From the NCBI RefSeq assembly GCF_900129725.1, contig NZ_FQWQ01000001.1:682001-746000 (forward strand): a DNA stretch of 64,000 nucleotides, written 5' to 3'. A model generated the notes under the pieces. The model did not search any database. It worked only from the letters and a program-made list of their open reading frames with translations, and had not been told where the DNA came from. Positions 45,145-55,777 of the stretch are shown here, piece by piece. How positions within the stretch are numbered: position 1 is the stretch's first letter; every line of letters begins with the position of its first letter. The DNA is from Chryseolinea serpens (GTDB lineage Bacteria; Bacteroidota; Bacteroidia; Cytophagales; Cyclobacteriaceae). A program made the position numbers and the translations under genes.

Positions 45145-48100
45145 TTACCGTATCAATGTCACGTCGCCGAGCTTGGTGGTCCGCTGACCATCGGAGAGCC
45201 GTAAGACGAGTTTGTAGACATACACTCCCGCTGGCATGAGCCTTCCGTTCTTGTCGTAGCCATCCCAGCCGATGTTCTTATCCTTGCTTTCGAAGATGAG
45301 GTTGCCCCACCGGTCGAAGATCTGCATGGCAAATTCTTGTACACCGCGGGTGATGGGCAGGAACACGTCGTTAAACGTTCCGTTGCCGGGGACGCCTCCC
45401 GTGGACCCGTTGGGGTTTGGCGTGAAGGCGTTGGGCAGCTTGATGAAGCCTCCATCGAGGGCGGTCACTTCTTGTTGTGCTGTGTCGTAGCAAACAATGT
45501 TTCCGTCCAGCACGCCGTCGCCGTCAACGTCCTTGTTGCCGTTGTCATAACCGGCGGTGAGGGTGACGATGTATTTGCCTTCCAGTTTGTATAAGTGACG
45601 GGGTTGGAACTCGTTCGATTTGTCGCCGTCGTTAAAATCCCACTCATACTGGCTTGCGCGCAGCGACTGGTTGAAGGTCTGCATTTCCGTGTCGGGCACG
45701 TAGAGGGGATTCGGTCTCAGTTGGAAGAGCGCCGAGGGCACATCGTATACTTCTATGCCTTTCTGGTTGGCAAAGTCGGTCTGTCCCGTCGCCAGGAAAC
45801 TGGCCGTAAGGTAGATGTCATACTTGCCGGGTTTCAGGATGCGGAAGACGGGCTCGCGCAGGTTCGATGTGGTGACGAGGCCATTCTGATCATACAATTC
45901 CCAATAGAACGTATCCGCTCCGGGCGACAGGTTTTCGACCGTGATGTCCACCGGGAAACAAGCCGCAAGCGGTGTGGCCTTGAAGGCCGCTTTCAAGAGT
46001 GGCAGCTCGATGTTGATCGGCTTGCTGACAGCGCTCACGCACTGCTTGTTGTCGATGTCGCGGGCGTCGATGTTGACGGCTTTGAGGATGACGTTCTTCA
46101 CTCCAGGCGAGAAGTAGTCCACGGTGAAGGGTCCTGCTCCGTTGGCGCTGGGGGGTGTGGCCTTGATGTCGTCGAAGTCCCAGGTGTATTCAAACTGGGT
46201 GGGATCGACAGGCGTCGAGTTGTTGATGAACTGCACCGTTGACACTCCGCCAACAAAAGGTGACGGGGGATCCGGAACGTTGCCGATGGCGGCGGTGACG
46301 CCGCGATATACTTTTACTTCTTTCTTGTATACATCGCCGCATCCCTCGTTGTTGTTGGCTTCGTAAACCACTTCGTATACAATAGGATTGGTCGTCGTGT
46401 TGTTGGTCATCACAAAGGTAACATCGGGCAGTGGACCGGTGCGTTCGTCCAGGCGGTCGGTCTTTCCGATCTCGTGATAATACCAATGACCAATGTCCAC
46501 TCCTTCCGACTGATCTTTGAAGCGAATGCTTTCGCCGCTACAGAGGATCGGGTCGCCGGGGGTGATGTTGAGCGACACTCTGGGGAAAACCTTAATAGGG
46601 TTCGTGCTGAATTTGTCGCTACATCCGCTACCGGGATTGCTGGCGGTCAGCTTCACGGGATAGATGGTGTTGTTCTGTGTCGACCCCGCTGTGAAAACGT
46701 GGGAAACGGTTTGTGTGCCCAACCCAATGGAGCCGGGGAGAAATACATCCTGCGATCCGTCGGTGTAGTCCCATGTATAGGTCACATCCGGTTCCACGAA
46801 CCACTGGAAGGTGAACGTTCCACCCGAGCACTGTGCGTCGGGAGCCAGTACCTGGAAGTCGGAGTTGATCTTGATCACGTTCGTGGTCACGGTCTGAGGA
46901 ACGTCTGTGGCCACGCAGCCGTTGGCATCTTTCACGCGGAGCAGCTTGTAGGTCTGCGTCTGCGAGAAGTTGGGGATCTCGATGTTTGTGCTGGCGGTTC
47001 CGGCAAGATTGACGTAGGTGTCTGATCCGGCCGAGTAGTCATATTCAATAGGTGCACGGCCCACATTAAGCTGGATGTTCAGCACCAGCGTCAACCCTTC
47101 GCAAAGTTGAGACGCACCGGAGAAAAGTACTTCCGGCAGCGGGTTCACGGTCACCTTCACGATGTTGTCCTTGCCTTTGACATCGCAGGATACACCCGTG
47201 CGCGTGGACACGCTTTCCACCAATCTTCTGTAGTAGGTTGTTTGCGTGATGGCCGGGGGATCATAGGTAGGTCCCGTCTCCGCCGGAAGAATGTCAAAGA
47301 AATCGGCATCGTTGTTTGTGAACGACATCTGCCATCTGAACTTGTAATTCAGCACGCCACCGGAAGGCGGCGCTTGTTCGATGATCGCCACCGGATCCTG
47401 TCCAATACAAATGGCCTGATCGCTGCCGATGAAGCCGGGGTTGAACACAGGGGGATTGCCAATGATAGCCGAAGCCGGAAGCGACGGGCAACCTTTCACG
47501 TCTTTGACGATCATGGTGTAGTTGCCATCGAGTAGGTTCAGGAAGGTATGACCGTTCGTGGTCGTGTTGGCGATGATGGGGTTTGCCGGATCGCTGGACT
47601 TGGTTAAGGTCAGCGTGTAGTCCTGGGGAGAATTACCGCCTGAAAAGGTGGTAGCGATCTCTCCATCAGGGTAGTCGTGGCAGCTCAGGTTAAAGCCGTT
47701 GGCATCCACGGCGGAAGCCATGCTGTTGATCTCTACCTGGGTAGGCTGCACCAGCGTGACGGGGTTGGACGTTGTCGTACAATTGTGAGCATCGGTCACG
47801 CGCACGTTGTAGGAACCTACGCCAAGGTTATCAAAGATGCCGTCGTTATTGGGGTCGGTGGTGTTCGTTTGCAACAACAGGTATTGTGAGTAAGGCGCTG
47901 TTCCTCCGGCTGCGGCGGTACTGATGATACCATCCTTGCCCAGGAAGCAGGTGATTTGCTGATCAATATTCAAGACCGACGTCAGGGCCACCGGTTCAAC
48001 GACCGTGATCACGTCCGACAAGGTACAGCCCTTTGAATCTTGCACCTCTACTGAATGTCCACCCGCAGCTAGCGCGGAGAAGGTGTAGAAGGTCGTACCG

Positions 48101-51100
48101 GCGTTGATAAACGGACCTCCGTCGATGCGATAAGAATAGACGGGCGTACCGTTGGTTACGGTTATGGTGATCTCACCGGTATTGTCGCCATTACACTTGA
48201 GATCTGTGATGGTCTTGTTGATGGACATGCTCGGGTTCACCGTGTGCGTGACCGTCACCACTTTTTTACAGCCGGTGGGCGTATACACCACTTCCACGAA
48301 CAAGGGTACGCCGTTCGTTACCACATAGGCGGGCAAGTTGGCTGCTGGTATCGCAGCGGCCGGGCCCAGGCGTGGATCGGAAGTATACCAGGTGATGGCT
48401 GTCGTGGGTGTGCCGGCATCGGGCGTGACGCTGATTTCCAGGGCCGTGAGATCGGCCGTATAGGTTGTGCCACCCGGAACGTCGGAGCAAACCGTCAAAA
48501 TCTGGCCATTGGCCACCGGCGATTTCAGTACGGTTACGGTAAAGGTCTGAGGAGGATTGGTACATCCGCCAGCGCCTTCTTCTGTGGAAGGATTTTTCGC
48601 GCGGACTTCAAAGGTCACCACACCATCCAAGGTCGACGAGGTGTTCGTCAGGATCATGTTGGAGATGTTGCCCAGGCCTGCTGCCGGGCTGCCGATGTTG
48701 ATGTTGGGATCGTAGCTCTTCACCAGCCACAAAAAGTTTGCGTCGGAGTTGTTGGGCGAGGTGAACGCAACATTCAAAGGATCGCCATTACACAAATTGG
48801 GCACCACCACAGGGTCGACATCCGAACGGGGGTAGATCGTCACGGTGACCGTCGTTGCCGGACTACCGGCACAACCCAGCGAAGAGCTGTACGGAAGGAT
48901 CACGTATTTGACGTCCTGATTTACGCCTGTCGTGTTGACCCAGGTGTTGTCGTGAATGACGTCATCAAGATATAGCGTGGTCCCATCGGCCACCGGTATA
49001 GCCGACGTCGGCGCTACCCCAGGAGGCACGATGATGCTGTTGATGATAAACCGGTCTGCAGGGAACGTGTTGGCCCGCGAGATCAGCGTGATGCCGGTAG
49101 GTTCGTCACTACAGATCATCTTGTCGAGACCAGGGCTCAACTGAGGCTGCGGACGAACCGTCACCGTGATGATTTGGGGCGTACCCGGGCATTCTTTCGT
49201 AATCGGTCCGATGGGCATGGGGAAAACGGTGGTCACTTCACTGATGGGCGTTACGGTATAGCTCACCGGCAGCGGCGAAGCCGACAAGTTTTCGAATACG
49301 TGATTTTGTATAAAATCGGCCGCCAGGTTGGTCTGCGGGAAAGTCTCCGGTGCATTGGGCGTTATATACCCGAGGCCGGCCGAGTAAATAGCATCGTTGA
49401 TGGTGTATTTGTCGATATCGACAGGGCTTACGGGGCCCGGTCCGGTTGATTTTGCAAAGACGATATTCGTTGGTGTGTCGCTACATACGGCCTGATCATT
49501 GTCGGCCATAATGGGCCTTTTGTTGACCTGAACGTTATAGGTGCCCTCAGGGCTCACGCACACGTTGTTCACCTCCGTCACGGCAATCACCACGTCTTCG
49601 TTTGAAAACTCGACAAAGATGTCGGGGAAGGTCTGACCGCTGCTCACAAAGGCCCCTCCGATCGAGTTGTCGGATTGCCTGCGGATCTCCCAGTTATAGT
49701 TGGATGCCGGGTTGGGCAACGAAACATGATATGGTATGGAATTGTCGTTTTCGCAAACCACAGGGTCTCCTGTGATGATTGGCGCCACGGGTTGAGGCGA
49801 CCTTAGGATGGTGAGCGGCACATCCGATGTGCTACAGCCGTTCAATTCAATCCTCACTTTTATATCGGCAGCCGTAGGTGTGGCCGTGTAAGGGAATTGG
49901 AGCAGCACATAAAAGTCATTGACCGTACCACCGGCAAAAACAATAAATTGACCGGGGCCCGTAGGGACCGTCCAGTAGTATTTAGCTCCAGGTACACTCG
50001 TCACCTGGTAGGTTTGAACCGGTAAAGTATTCACAGGTTGCCCGGAAGCACCCATGCACACCGTGGGGTCTCCAATGATGGCCTGGTCGTTAGGGAGCAA
50101 GTTAACCTGCAGGGTGAGTTTCACAATGGTAGGGCAACTGGGCAACGTCATGTAAGTAACACGCGCATATACGTCCTTGCTTCCTACCACGGAAGCGATA
50201 GGCGCCACAATGGGATTGACATTGTTTTGGGCATCGGGCAATGTATTGAACCAGGCTATCGCGTTACCCGGAGTAGTCACTGCGTTTTTGAAGCGCGGGT
50301 CTCCGATCAGATCGACGTTGCTGGTTGTGTTGGAGCCAGGTGTGTCCTCACAAAGGGCCACGGTAGCATCTTGTGCGCTGGGCAGCGGCCGAATGTTTAT
50401 ACTAACACTTCCATCGCTGGTACATCCTGTCGCGGTTTCTTTAATGCGGGCAATATACACTTTGCCATCAGGCACATTCATGAAAGGAACTGTAGGATCG
50501 GCCACCAATGTTCCCAAAGGCGGAGGTCCATCCTCATACCACTGTATCGTGCGGTTGGCAGCAGGAACGGCGGTGATGGCACTTTCATAGTCGGTGAGCA
50601 GCACCGTGGTGGTGACGGGTGCTCCAGCAGGAGCCACCTCACAAAGCAGTGGAGTCAGGTTCGAGGCGCTCGGTGCGGTGATGCGGTTGATAACTACATC
50701 GTCAAAATCGGTACACAAGTTGCCTCCGGCGCTGGTGAGGGTCCAGCGCACCGTTACTGAGTTGCCCGGGGCCGGCAGGTTACCAATGGTGGCATTGGGA
50801 TCCGTGTCGTCCGAGATGGTTGCGCTCCCTGACACAACGGTCCACTTACCCGTAGCGCCAAAGGGCGCCGGATTTTGGGCACTCATCTGAACGCTGGTCT
50901 CGCAAACATTGAGCGGCGATGGTCCTGCATCGGCCACTGGCTTCCGGTCGACGTTGATCGTAAAGTCCTGGTCGGCCGCGGCACAGGTGCTTCCTGGTTG
51001 CGGAATGGCTGTAGCCTTCATCTTTAGCGGGGTGCCTGCCAGGTAATCGGCATTGTTGGCATTGTAGGTGGCCGATAAATTGCCACCGCCCGAGATGATG

Positions 51101-53571
51101 GTCACAATCGATCCATTGCCCGTGACTACTGAAAACGTTCCTCCATTGGAGCCTCCACCATATGTTCCCGCGATGGTGATGGGCGTGATGACGGCTGCAC
51201 CGGGCAAAAGACATACGTTATTGACATCGGGCGCCGCTACCTGGGGTTTTTGATAGTACGTTACCGTCACCGAGTTAAAAGCTGCGGGACAGTTACCGCT
51301 GGTCACTCTCCATTCGAGTACATAGGCACCGTAGGCAAAGGCAGGGCCATTGAGGGTTACATCCGTGGTCGGTGATGTGGGATCCACGATCGTGAGGGCA
51401 GCAGCGGAACCGCCGGTGACGGTCCAGACGCCTGTACCGATCGTCGGTACGGGGGCTGCCAAGGTTGCCGTTTCGCCGCACGCGCTGATAGCTGGCATGG
51501 CGGCAATCGGAGTCGGGTTTGCACCAAAGTCAATGATAACTTCATCGGTGAACGTACATGACCCGGTCACGACCGTCCACACCATCGTATACTCCCCGGC
51601 AAGCGTAGGGCTTCCGATGGTAAGGGCTGTATTGGGATCGTTGGCGTTTGTTGTATATCCAGGGGCCGGCCTTCCTGCCGGCACGCTTGATTTGTAACTC
51701 CAGGTACCTGTTCCCGCTGTCAGTGTAGCCGTCAGTGGCAAGGAAGTGAGCGATCCGCAAAATGCCTGGTCTGCTCCTGCCGTCGGAGGTGTCGGGTTCG
51801 GGGTTATGACCACCGTTTGTGTGTTGCTGTTCACCGTGGCACAAGGACCGTTGTCAACCACTGCTCTGTAGGCATAGGTTCCGGCCGTTAAGACGCCCGG
51901 CGTAATCGAACTACCCGATGCGGGGCCTGTGTATGTGTTGAATCCACCTCCATTGATCTCGACCTCCCAGTGATCGATCGTACCCACATAACCTGATAAG
52001 GTCAGGGGGCCCACCGAGGTCCCCTCGCACGCATTGGGCACACCACTCAGGGTACCGGGCACGGTTTGATTAAAGACACGAACCGTAAAATCCCGGTCTG
52101 TTGTACAGTTCGGATTTGAAGTATAGCGGCGACTAACCCTCACGTTGCGGTCGACATAGAGTTGGCCAGGCGCAAACGCGACGGCTACGTTAAAGGTCGT
52201 TGAGGTGGCCGTGGTCCCACTGGGGGTGACACCGGTGTCGCCGGTAAATACATACTCCGTGGTGCCACCAAAGGTAGTTGTCGCCGGGGCGGGCATGACC
52301 ACGTTAAATGAATTGCCGTTACAAATCTGCGCGGGTGGTGCCGTTGTCGGGTTCGGAACGGTGATCGCCTCACGAATGGTTTTTGTCAGTTTTACAGCCG
52401 GGCTTTCGCAGTTCAGTGCATTGGCTACATTGGGTCTGTAGGTCGCCCAGACGATATAATTGCCCGCGGTTGTATTATTGGTATAGCCGGGTACGGAGGA
52501 TACCGGAAGCGAAGTGGACGTACCGGTCGAGATTGGTGTACCGGGCGCGTCCGGGCTTCCTGGCACGTTGCGATACCAGGTGACTAAGTTTCCGGCAGGT
52601 ACGCCTAATACGTTAAAATTGCTAGGGGTAGTTCCGTTACAAACCGTTTGATCTGTTCCTGTTGGTGGCGGCGGTTGGTCCACGATCCTAATCCGTGCGG
52701 TTTCTATGACAGGGGGTCTGACGTTATATGGATTACAGGTATTCCAGTAATTCATCGTGATCTCGAAGATTTCGCCCACCTGTGCCGTTGCCGGTACGGT
52801 AATGATCTGCGTGGTTGCCGTCGGGAATCCAGAATTTGTGACCGAAACTGGGGAGGCATCTACGGTCCCGTTAAAGGGAAATGTGCGCGGCGTACCCCCG
52901 ATCTTAACAGCACCTGTGATGTTGGAAGCGCCGGTGCCATAGATAAATTGTCTCCAGCGCTGTTTGTCGTTCGGACCGAGTACGAGATCGGGTGGGACGC
53001 AGTTGAGGATCGAGCGATCAGTGAAGGTAACGTTTGTCTCAACGCCGGCGCAAACCAAGTACTCGTTTACATTGGTAAGTGTTTCCAACAGCGAAAGTCT
53101 TCCCGTGTTCTCATCGTCGGTGTTCCAACGAACAAAGCGCGGCGGTGTTCCCAGGTTAGCGGCGCAAACTGCATTGTCGACCACGAGACGAACATCTGGG
53201 CGGTACTCGCATTTTACCTGACCTCCGTTGGGGGGGAAAAAGTGCGTGGCAGACGCGAAATACCGACCGGTAGAGATCATTGCAGCGTTTACTCTTTGGG
53301 GTGCTGATCCGTCATCCCAATTTATTTCATACTGTATGAGCGATGCGCCGCCGGAATCGTCGACGTTATTAATATCAATTTCAATCAGACCGGGAGTAAT
53401 GGGACTGTTGGCACATGTCGTACCGTTATCGCGGTTAGCAATAGAGCCAGTGAAGATACCTGTATGGTCCAAACCGTTACAGCCTTGCGAAAACGCCTCA
53501 AAAGAAAACAGATTGAGTGCGGAGATAATGAAAACAAGCCAAAAAAATGGTCGACGTAGAAGTTTAGGCAT
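45145..53571 (-). CDS. Giant SprB-like adhesin with type IX C-terminal sorting domain
   Basis: The ATG at 53571 gives 2808 residues with signal peptide MPKLLRRPFFWLVF...SFEAFSQ. The body is built from repeated Ig-like/PKD-type modules (recurring GTWSYKSS, TAGTYAYRAVVDNG and VTGNC-type units), pairs of cysteines, and SprB-type repeats around residues 1700-1960 (DLKCNGDNTGEITITVTNGTP). Later PKD domains include YTWDYTDGSQDVF and YEWDFNDGDKS. The last 90 residues are the gliding-motility C-terminal domain: LPNAFTPNPNGSTGG, NDVFLPITRG, MQIFDRWGNLIFES, WDGYDKNGRLMPAGVYVYKL. It should be exported by the type IX system and displayed or moved on the cell surface. Ligand unknown. Confidence 0.93.
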   Translation of the reverse strand: MPKLLRRPFFWLVFIISALNLFSFEAFSQGCNGLDHTGIFTGSIANRDNGTTCANSPITPGLIEIDINNVDDSGGASLIQYEINWDDGSAPQRVNAAMISTGRYFASATHFFPPNGGQVKCEYRPDVRLVVDNAVCAANLGTPPRFVRWNTDDENTGRLSLLETLTNVNEYLVCAGVETNVTFTDRSILNCVPPDLVLGPNDKQRWRQFIYGTGASNITGAVKIGGTPRTFPFNGTVDASPVSVTNSGFPTATTQIITVPATAQVGEIFEITMNYWNTCNPYNVRPPVIETARIRIVDQPPPPTGTDQTVCNGTTPSNFNVLGVPAGNLVTWYRNVPGSPDAPGTPISTGTSTSLPVSSVPGYTNNTTAGNYIVWATYRPNVANALNCESPAVKLTKTIREAITVPNPTTAPPAQICNGNSFNVVMPAPATTTFGGTTEYVFTGDTGVTPSGTTATSTTFNVAVAFAPGQLYVDRNVRVSRRYTSNPNCTTDRDFTVRVFNQTVPGTLSGVPNACEGTSVGPLTLSGYVGTIDHWEVEINGGGFNTYTGPASGSSITPGVLTAGTYAYRAVVDNGPCATVNSNTQTVVITPNPTPPTAGADQAFCGSLTSLPLTATLTAGTGTWSYKSSVPAGRPAPGYTTNANDPNTALTIGSPTLAGEYTMVWTVVTGSCTFTDEVIIDFGANPTPIAAMPAISACGETATLAAPVPTIGTGVWTVTGGSAAALTIVDPTSPTTDVTLNGPAFAYGAYVLEWRVTSGNCPAAFNSVTVTYYQKPQVAAPDVNNVCLLPGAAVITPITIAGTYGGGSNGGTFSVVTGNGSIVTIISGGGNLSATYNANNADYLAGTPLKMKATAIPQPGSTCAAADQDFTINVDRKPVADAGPSPLNVCETSVQMSAQNPAPFGATGKWTVVSGSATISDDTDPNATIGNLPAPGNSVTVRWTLTSAGGNLCTDFDDVVINRITAPSASNLTPLLCEVAPAGAPVTTTVLLTDYESAITAVPAANRTIQWYEDGPPPLGTLVADPTVPFMNVPDGKVYIARIKETATGCTSDGSVSINIRPLPSAQDATVALCEDTPGSNTTSNVDLIGDPRFKNAVTTPGNAIAWFNTLPDAQNNVNPIVAPIASVVGSKDVYARVTYMTLPSCPTIVKLTLQVNLLPNDQAIIGDPTVCMGASGQPVNTLPVQTYQVTSVPGAKYYWTVPTGPGQFIVFAGGTVNDFYVLLQFPYTATPTAADIKVRIELNGCSTSDVPLTILRSPQPVAPIITGDPVVCENDNSIPYHVSLPNPASNYNWEIRRQSDNSIGGAFVSSGQTFPDIFVEFSNEDVVIAVTEVNNVCVSPEGTYNVQVNKRPIMADNDQAVCSDTPTNIVFAKSTGPGPVSPVDIDKYTINDAIYSAGLGYITPNAPETFPQTNLAADFIQNHVFENLSASPLPVSYTVTPISEVTTVFPMPIGPITKECPGTPQIITVTVRPQPQLSPGLDKMICSDEPTGITLISRANTFPADRFIINSIIVPPGVAPTSAIPVADGTTLYLDDVIHDNTWVNTTGVNQDVKYVILPYSSSLGCAGSPATTVTVTIYPRSDVDPVVVPNLCNGDPLNVAFTSPNNSDANFLWLVKSYDPNINIGSPAAGLGNISNMILTNTSSTLDGVVTFEVRAKNPSTEEGAGGCTNPPQTFTVTVLKSPVANGQILTVCSDVPGGTTYTADLTALEISVTPDAGTPTTAITWYTSDPRLGPAAAIPAANLPAYVVTNGVPLFVEVVYTPTGCKKVVTVTHTVNPSMSINKTITDLKCNGDNTGEITITVTNGTPVYSYRIDGGPFINAGTTFYTFSALAAGGHSVEVQDSKGCTLSDVITVVEPVALTSVLNIDQQITCFLGKDGIISTAAAGGTAPYSQYLLLQTNTTDPNNDGIFDNLGVGSYNVRVTDAHNCTTTSNPVTLVQPTQVEINSMASAVDANGFNLSCHDYPDGEIATTFSGGNSPQDYTLTLTKSSDPANPIIANTTTNGHTFLNLLDGNYTMIVKDVKGCPSLPASAIIGNPPVFNPGFIGSDQAICIGQDPVAIIEQAPPSGGVLNYKFRWQMSFTNNDADFFDILPAETGPTYDPPAITQTTYYRRLVESVSTRTGVSCDVKGKDNIVKVTVNPLPEVLFSGASQLCEGLTLVLNIQLNVGRAPIEYDYSAGSDTYVNLAGTASTNIEIPNFSQTQTYKLLRVKDANGCVATDVPQTVTTNVIKINSDFQVLAPDAQCSGGTFTFQWFVEPDVTYTWDYTDGSQDVFLPGSIGLGTQTVSHVFTAGSTQNNTIYPVKLTASNPGSGCSDKFSTNPIKVFPRVSLNITPGDPILCSGESIRFKDQSEGVDIGHWYYHEIGKTDRLDERTGPLPDVTFVMTNNTTTNPIVYEVVYEANNNEGCGDVYKKEVKVYRGVTAAIGNVPDPPSPFVGGVSTVQFINNSTPVDPTQFEYTWDFDDIKATPPSANGAGPFTVDYFSPGVKNVILKAVNIDARDIDNKQCVSAVSKPINIELPLLKAAFKATPLAACFPVDITVENLSPGADTFYWELYDQNGLVTTSNLREPVFRILKPGKYDIYLTASFLATGQTDFANQKGIEVYDVPSALFQLRPNPLYVPDTEMQTFNQSLRASQYEWDFNDGDKSNEFQPRHLYKLEGKYIVTLTAGYDNGNKDVDGDGVLDGNIVCYDTAQQEVTALDGGFIKLPNAFTPNPNGSTGGVPGNGTFNDVFLPITRGVQEFAMQIFDRWGNLIFESKDKNIGWDGYDKNGRLMPAGVYVYKLVLRLSDGQRTTKLGDVTLIR

Positions 53572-54040
53572 ACGCAAATGCGTTTAAAAACTGCGAATTA
53601 ACAGGTATTGCCGATTAAGCCAAAGACTTACCTTTTTCCTAAACTATAGACAACCCTGTATCCGTATTAAAAAATCAAAGTAACCCAACCAGGTTAAAAA
53701 GTGTCCTCTCTAATTTGCTTCTGTTGATCGCGGCCTGGACGAACAGGCCGGTCGTTGCCGGTCGCTATGGCACGATAAAAAAATGGCGCTCATCCGTCAA
53801 CCCTGCGAAGCGTCCACACCAAGCCCGCTCACATACTCCACCCAACGTCATCGGTGCAGACAAAAAGCAAATGTAGTAACTTTTGGCAAACCCGCGCCCG
53901 GACCCATCGGCAATCCGGCAGGCTCCCGATACAGGCGATGAATTCCCTCGCGGATTCGGGAAAACCTTCGGAATAATCCCTTGTAGTTTGAACCGTTACC
54001 CCTACCTTTGCCCCCGATTTTTTACGCCTTTTTCAGATCT
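53572..54040. other. Divergent intergenic region with pyrG promoter
   Basis: No credible gene is present. Next to pyrG there is a well-formed promoter: TTG at 53981-53983, 19 bases, then TACCTTTG (54003-54010, exact TAnnTTTG), placing the transcription start near 54016. A GGCCTG...CAGGCC hairpin lies around 53732-53750. The adhesin promoter on the other strand could not be placed with confidence. Confidence 0.6.
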
Positions 54041-55660
54041 ATGTCAACCACTGCCAAGTATATCTTTGTTACCGGAGGCGTTACATCCTCCCTCGGAAAG
54101 GGCATTATCGCCGCCTCCCTGGCCCAATTGCTCCAGGCGCGCGGTTTTAAAGTCACCATCCAGAAATTCGACCCCTACCTAAACATCGACCCCGGCACCC
54201 TCAACCCCTACGAACACGGCGAGTGCTACGTGACCGACGACGGGGCCGAAACCGACCTTGACCTGGGCCACTACGAACGTTTCCTCAACGTGCGCACCTC
54301 CCAGGCCAACAACGTGACCACGGGCCGGATCTATAACAACGTTATTACTAAGGAGCGCAAAGGCGAATACCTCGGCAAAACCGTCCAGGTAATCCCCCAC
54401 ATCACCGACGAGATCAAGCGCAACATCTTCCTGTTGGGCGAAAGTGGTGAATACGATTTCATTATCACCGAGATCGGCGGCTGCGTGGGCGACATCGAAT
54501 CGCTTCCTTTTATTGAAGCCGTACGCCAGGTGAAATGGGAACTTGGACCCAACAGCTCCATGGTGATCCACCTCACGCTTATCCCCTACCTGAAGGCTGC
54601 TAAAGAACTGAAAACCAAGCCCACACAGCATTCCGTGAAGGAATTGCTTGAAGCTGGGATCCAACCCGATATACTGGTTTGCCGCACAGAAATGCCCTTG
54701 CCGATGGACATTCGCAAGAAAATGGCCCTTTTCTGTAACGTACACCTCAATTCCGTTATCGAAGCCATGGACGCCGACACCATCTATGATGTGCCGATCC
54801 TGATGCGCAAAGAGAAGCTGGACGAGCGTGTTTTGGCTAAACTGAAAGCAACCTCTAAAGAGGAGCCCGTGCTGGAGCAATGGAAGAACTTCCTGGGCAA
54901 GCTCAAAAACCCCGTTAACGAAGTAAACGTGGGGCTTGTGGGTAAATATGTGTCCTTGCCCGATGCCTATAAGTCCATTGCCGAGGCGTTTGTACACGCC
55001 GGGGCAGAGAACGATTGTAAAGTGAACGTGAAATGGATCTCGTCCGAAGAAGTGACGAAGGAATCCGTGGACCATATCCTGAAAAACCTGGATGGCGTGC
55101 TCGTCGCGCCCGGTTTTGGCGAGCGCGGTCTGGAGGGCAAGATCGAGACCATCCGCTATGTCCGGGAGAACAAAGTACCGTTCTTTGGGATCTGCCTGGG
55201 CATGCAATGCGCCGTGGTGGAGTTTGCCCGCAATGTGCTGGGCCTGGAAGCCAGCTCTACGGAGCTGAACCCCAAGACCAAGAATCCGGTGATCGACATG
55301 ATGGAGGAGCAGAAAAAGATCACCATCAAAGGCGGCACCATGCGCCTGGGATCGTATGATTGCAAGCTCAAAAAGGGAACAAAAGCCTATGCCGCCTACG
55401 GCGAGAGCCTGATCCACGAACGCCACCGCCACCGCTATGAGTTCAACAACAAATACCTCGACCAAATGGAACATGCCGGCCTCAAAGCAGTGGGCGTGAA
55501 CCCCGAATCGAACCTGGTGGAAGTGGTTGAATTAAAAGACCATCCCTGGTATGTGGGCGTTCAATATCACCCCGAGCTGAAAAGCACGGTGCTGAACCCT
55601 CATCCCCTGTTTGTCAAGTTTGTAGAAGCTGCCCTTGAGCATAAGAAAATAAAAGCCTGA
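54041..55660 (+). CDS. pyrG: CTP synthase
   Basis: The ATG at 54041 gives 539 residues, the family length, starting [20 protein letters not shown]; an in-frame ATG at 54008 lies inside the -7 promoter element and is rejected. The synthetase half has SSLGKG and [21 protein letters not shown]; the glutamine amidotransferase half has nucleophile Cys385 in FFGICLGMQ and the catalytic His/Glu in VQYHPELKS. It makes CTP from UTP, ATP and glutamine. yidC follows 117 bases downstream on the same strand. Confidence 0.98.
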   Translation: MSTTAKYIFVTGGVTSSLGKGIIAASLAQLLQARGFKVTIQKFDPYLNIDPGTLNPYEHGECYVTDDGAETDLDLGHYERFLNVRTSQANNVTTGRIYNNVITKERKGEYLGKTVQVIPHITDEIKRNIFLLGESGEYDFIITEIGGCVGDIESLPFIEAVRQVKWELGPNSSMVIHLTLIPYLKAAKELKTKPTQHSVKELLEAGIQPDILVCRTEMPLPMDIRKKMALFCNVHLNSVIEAMDADTIYDVPILMRKEKLDERVLAKLKATSKEEPVLEQWKNFLGKLKNPVNEVNVGLVGKYVSLPDAYKSIAEAFVHAGAENDCKVNVKWISSEEVTKESVDHILKNLDGVLVAPGFGERGLEGKIETIRYVRENKVPFFGICLGMQCAVVEFARNVLGLEASSTELNPKTKNPVIDMMEEQKKITIKGGTMRLGSYDCKLKKGTKAYAAYGESLIHERHRHRYEFNNKYLDQMEHAGLKAVGVNPESNLVEVVELKDHPWYVGVQYHPELKSTVLNPHPLFVKFVEAALEHKKIKA

Positions 55661-55777
55661 CCCTTCTCGTCTCTTCCCTTGCGCCTTTGCGAACATCTCT
55701 GGATCCCGCGAAGACACAAGACGCAAAGAGAGGGCGCTAAGGTCTGTTATCTTGAAAATTGAAACACGAACGTAGAA
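55661..55777. other. pyrG-yidC spacer with CTTTGCG/CGCAAAG motifs
   Basis: CTTTGCG (55685-55691) and CGCAAAG (55722-55728) are inverted around a 30-base spacer. Short CGCAAAG-type motifs are common between genes in Bacteroidota, but no function is known. No terminator is visible, so pyrG and yidC may be co-transcribed. Confidence 0.3.

Noticed and set aside
53883..54182. A 99-codon plus-strand frame before and into pyrG
   Set aside because: It overlaps the pyrG promoter and the first 140 bases of pyrG in another frame and is proline/arginine-rich without family features.
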